Shown piece by piece: positions 62,059 through 64,000 of a stretch of 64,000 nucleotides of DNA. Source of the stretch: an uncultured Paenibacillaceae bacterium (GTDB taxonomy: Bacteria > Bacillota > Bacilli > Paenibacillales > K13); contig CAJXLT010000009.1 of NCBI GenBank assembly GCA_913056365.1, positions 1-64,000 of the forward strand, in the 5' to 3' direction. Made by a program: the position numbers and the translations under genes. The notes under the pieces are model-generated. The model was not told the DNA's origin. It saw nothing but the letters and a program-made list of their open reading frames with translations, and ran no database searches. Each line of letters begins with the position of its first letter. Position 1 is the stretch's first letter.

Positions 62059-63858
62059 TCATACCTGCTTGCTAGCTTGCCCCGCATATTCTGCAATCAC
62101 TTGGAGGAACGCCTGTCCATATCTCTCAAGCTTGCGATCCCCTACACCCTTCACCGTACTGAGCTCTGCTTCGCTTGCAGGCAGACGAACCGTCATCTCG
62201 CGCAATGTCGCATCATGAAATATCGTAAATGGCGGCACCTTCGCCTTCTCTGCGAACGACTTGCGAAGCTGACGCAGACGGTCGAACAGCTCTTCATCTC
62301 CTGCGAGCTGCGTATGCTCCGCCGCCTGTTGCACGATCGTGACGCGTTGCCACACCTTCTCCGTCCCTTCCAGCACCGCTAATGCTTGCTTAGTCAAGGA
62401 CAGCACGGGGTATTGACTATCCGAAAGCCGCAAGTAGCCGTCTGCCGCGAGCACGTTAATCAATTGAACAATTTCCTTCTCCTTATTGTTGCCCATGACA
62501 CCATAAGTGGGCAGGCGATTGAACCCGAACTGCCGCACCTTCGCATCATTCGATCCCCGCAACACCTTCGCTGTCATCGTAATGCCAAATCGCTGCTTCA
62601 TCCGAACGATACAGGAGAAGATCTTCTGCGCATGCTCGGTAATATCGACTACTTCCCGCTCGTCTGTACAACTGCTGCAGCGTCCACAATCTACCGCATT
62701 CCGCTCTCCGAAATATGTCACAACATGCTTCTGCAAGCATCCCGTCGTATGGCAATAATCAATCATATCGCGCAGGTTGGCATAATCGATCTGCTTGCGC
62801 TGCTCATCGGATTCGCTCTGTTCGATCAGGAACTTCTGGGTCATCGTATCCTGCGGCGCATAGAGCAACACGCATTCTCCCGGTTCGCCGTCTCGACCCG
62901 CTCTACCCGCCTCCTGATAATAGGACTCCACATTCTTCGGAACGTTGTAATGGAGGACGAAGCGTACATTCGACTTGTCGATGCCCATACCGAAGGCATT
63001 CGTAGCGACCATGACCTTCAGCTCATCATAGAGGAACTTCTCTTGACTGTCCGCCCGCTCCTGCTCACTCAATCCAGCATGATAGCGACCTGCCTCAATG
63101 CCGAGCCGGAGCAAATAATCTCGACAGCTCTCTACCTCCTTGCGCGTAGAGGCATAGATAATGCCGGATTGACCGGTCCGCTGCTGCAAGTATGCTGCCA
63201 AAAATTTGCGCTTGTCCACACCTTTCACTACCGAGAAGGTCAGATTGTCACGCGCATAGCCGGTCGTCACGCGTACTGGTCGGCTCAGCTTCAAGTGATG
63301 GACAATATCGTCCTTTACCTTATCAGTAGCGGTCGCGGTAAAAGCTGATACAACCGGTCTCGGGTCAATCTGACGCAAAAGCTTCGTTATGTGCATATAG
63401 CTCGGCCGGAAGTCGTGCCCCCATTGGGAGACACAGTGCGCTTCATCTACGGCAACAAGCGGGATTGGCAAAGTCGAGACGAGCCGCATGAATCGCTCCG
63501 AATCTAGTCGCTCCGGTGCTATATATACCATCTTATACTTGCCCGCTTCGATTTCGCGCATCGTGCGGTTCAACTCATCCGCTCGCAATGTGCTGTTAAT
63601 AAAGGCAGTCGGAATCCCCATCTCATTGAGCGCATCCACTTGATCCTTCATCAGAGAGATAAGCGGCGACACGACTAGCGTCGTACCCGGCAGCATGAGT
63701 GCCGGCAGCTGATAACAGATCGACTTGCCCGCGCCTGTCGGCATGACGGCAAGCGCATCTTTGCCATCGAGCAAGGCTTCGACCAATTGTTCTTGTCCTT
63801 TGCGAAATGTATCGTAACCAAACCATTGCTTGAGCGCCTGTCTGGCTTGTTCGATCAT
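62059..63858 (-). CDS. recQ: ATP-dependent DNA helicase RecQ
   Basis: 599 residues. Helicase motifs run from FRKGQEQLVEALLDGKDALA and MPTGAGKSICYQLPA (I) through VDEAHCVSQWGHDFRP (II), SAFTATA (III) and QEAGRAGRDGEPGECVLLY (VI). A zinc-binding RecQ-C region (CHTTGCLQKHV...CGRCSSC), a winged helix and an HRDC domain (about 515-599, ending AGQASKQV) follow. ATG 63858 has AAAGGAG 9 bases upstream; the ORF reads back into the repeats to 63990 without support. It unwinds DNA in recombination and fork repair. Confidence 0.95.
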   Translation of the reverse strand: MIEQARQALKQWFGYDTFRKGQEQLVEALLDGKDALAVMPTGAGKSICYQLPALMLPGTTLVVSPLISLMKDQVDALNEMGIPTAFINSTLRADELNRTMREIEAGKYKMVYIAPERLDSERFMRLVSTLPIPLVAVDEAHCVSQWGHDFRPSYMHITKLLRQIDPRPVVSAFTATATDKVKDDIVHHLKLSRPVRVTTGYARDNLTFSVVKGVDKRKFLAAYLQQRTGQSGIIYASTRKEVESCRDYLLRLGIEAGRYHAGLSEQERADSQEKFLYDELKVMVATNAFGMGIDKSNVRFVLHYNVPKNVESYYQEAGRAGRDGEPGECVLLYAPQDTMTQKFLIEQSESDEQRKQIDYANLRDMIDYCHTTGCLQKHVVTYFGERNAVDCGRCSSCTDEREVVDITEHAQKIFSCIVRMKQRFGITMTAKVLRGSNDAKVRQFGFNRLPTYGVMGNNKEKEIVQLINVLAADGYLRLSDSQYPVLSLTKQALAVLEGTEKVWQRVTIVQQAAEHTQLAGDEELFDRLRQLRKSFAEKAKVPPFTIFHDATLREMTVRLPASEAELSTVKGVGDRKLERYGQAFLQVIAEYAGQASKQV

Positions 63859-63870
63859 ACCTAACACTCC

Positions 63871-64000
63871 TTTAAACCCACAAAAGTGAAGGGATGCTTC
63901 GATGCTTATTTCTATTACTTTTGCGGGGCCCGATATTTTAAACCCACGAAAGTGAAGGAATGCTTCGATGCTTATTCCTATTCCTTTCACGGGGTCCGAT
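63871..64000. repeat. Tandem 66-base repeat at the right edge
   Basis: TTTAAACCCACAAAAGTGAA at 63871 recurs with few changes at 63937. Each unit includes GGATGCTTCGATGCTTATT or a variant and ends CGGGG-CCGAT. Each can fold through GTGAAGGAAT / ATTCCTTTCAC. The second copy may run past the window edge. Confidence 0.75.

Overview
The window reads as chromosome of a spore-forming Firmicute of the Paenibacillaceae (Paenibacillus or a close relative). The grounds are spore genes of the gerP, tgl, ymaF and YhcN types, strong AGGAGG ribosome sites, Bacillus-style Zur and Fur operators, sigma-A promoters of the TTGACA/TATAAT kind, sigma-K-like CATA-NNN-TA elements ahead of spore genes, and intergenic repeat families. 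Most annotation rests on recognising protein families and motifs by eye; no database search was run.

Layout. 0.2-4.7 kb: spore-coat and germination block (tgl, ymaF, gerPA-PE, an Hsp20-fold protein) and a DUF554 membrane protein. 4.9-5.9 kb: asnA. 5.9-6.7 kb: a nested repeat array. 6.7-22.2 kb: a metallophore island, all on the minus strand. 22.6-25.4 kb: tag and a NatAB-like ABC pair. 25.8-30.6 kb: caa3-type cytochrome c oxidase (ctaCDEFG). 31-36 kb: YhcN lipoprotein, DUF4097 protein, small redox enzymes, HAD phosphatase, membrane sensor domain. 36.4-40.6 kb: BmrCD-type heterodimeric multidrug ABC transporter behind a leader-peptide attenuator. 40.8-43.3 kb: SPL-type radical SAM protein and a second, reduced gerP-like cluster that again contains an Hsp20-fold protein. 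43.5-45.9 kb: copper proteins YcnI and YcnJ. 46.1-54.8 kb: aldo/keto reductase, TPP riboswitch with thiC, narK-type transporter, quinone/catechol stress pair, fructokinase, zinc-type ArsR repressor. 55-64 kb: DUF212, MarR-ArsA locus, secreted FN3 protein, small flavoprotein, cardiolipin synthase, recQ, and a tandem repeat at the right edge.

The most interesting system is the 15-kb metallophore island. SbnA and SbnB homologues should make L-2,3-diaminopropionate. A single IucA/IucC (NIS) synthetase and an ATP-grasp ligase could build a chelator on it. A CntE-like MFS exporter and a CntABC(DF)-like nickel/peptide ABC importer would move it. The sbnAB-NIS genes sit behind a Fur box. The ATP-grasp and transport genes and a COG0523 (CobW) zinc GTPase sit behind Zur boxes. 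The enzymes of staphylopine synthesis (CntKLM) and most of those of staphyloferrin B (SbnC-I) are absent, so this looks like a hybrid zinc/iron metallophore pathway. A Fur-controlled promoter followed by a terminator about 130 nt downstream may make a small RNA at the head of the island.

Other points of note are the BmrB-like 31-codon leader ORF with tandem terminators, the duplicated GerP plus Hsp20 arrangement, a MarR locus with three related palindromes, and several repeat families shared between distant intergenic regions.
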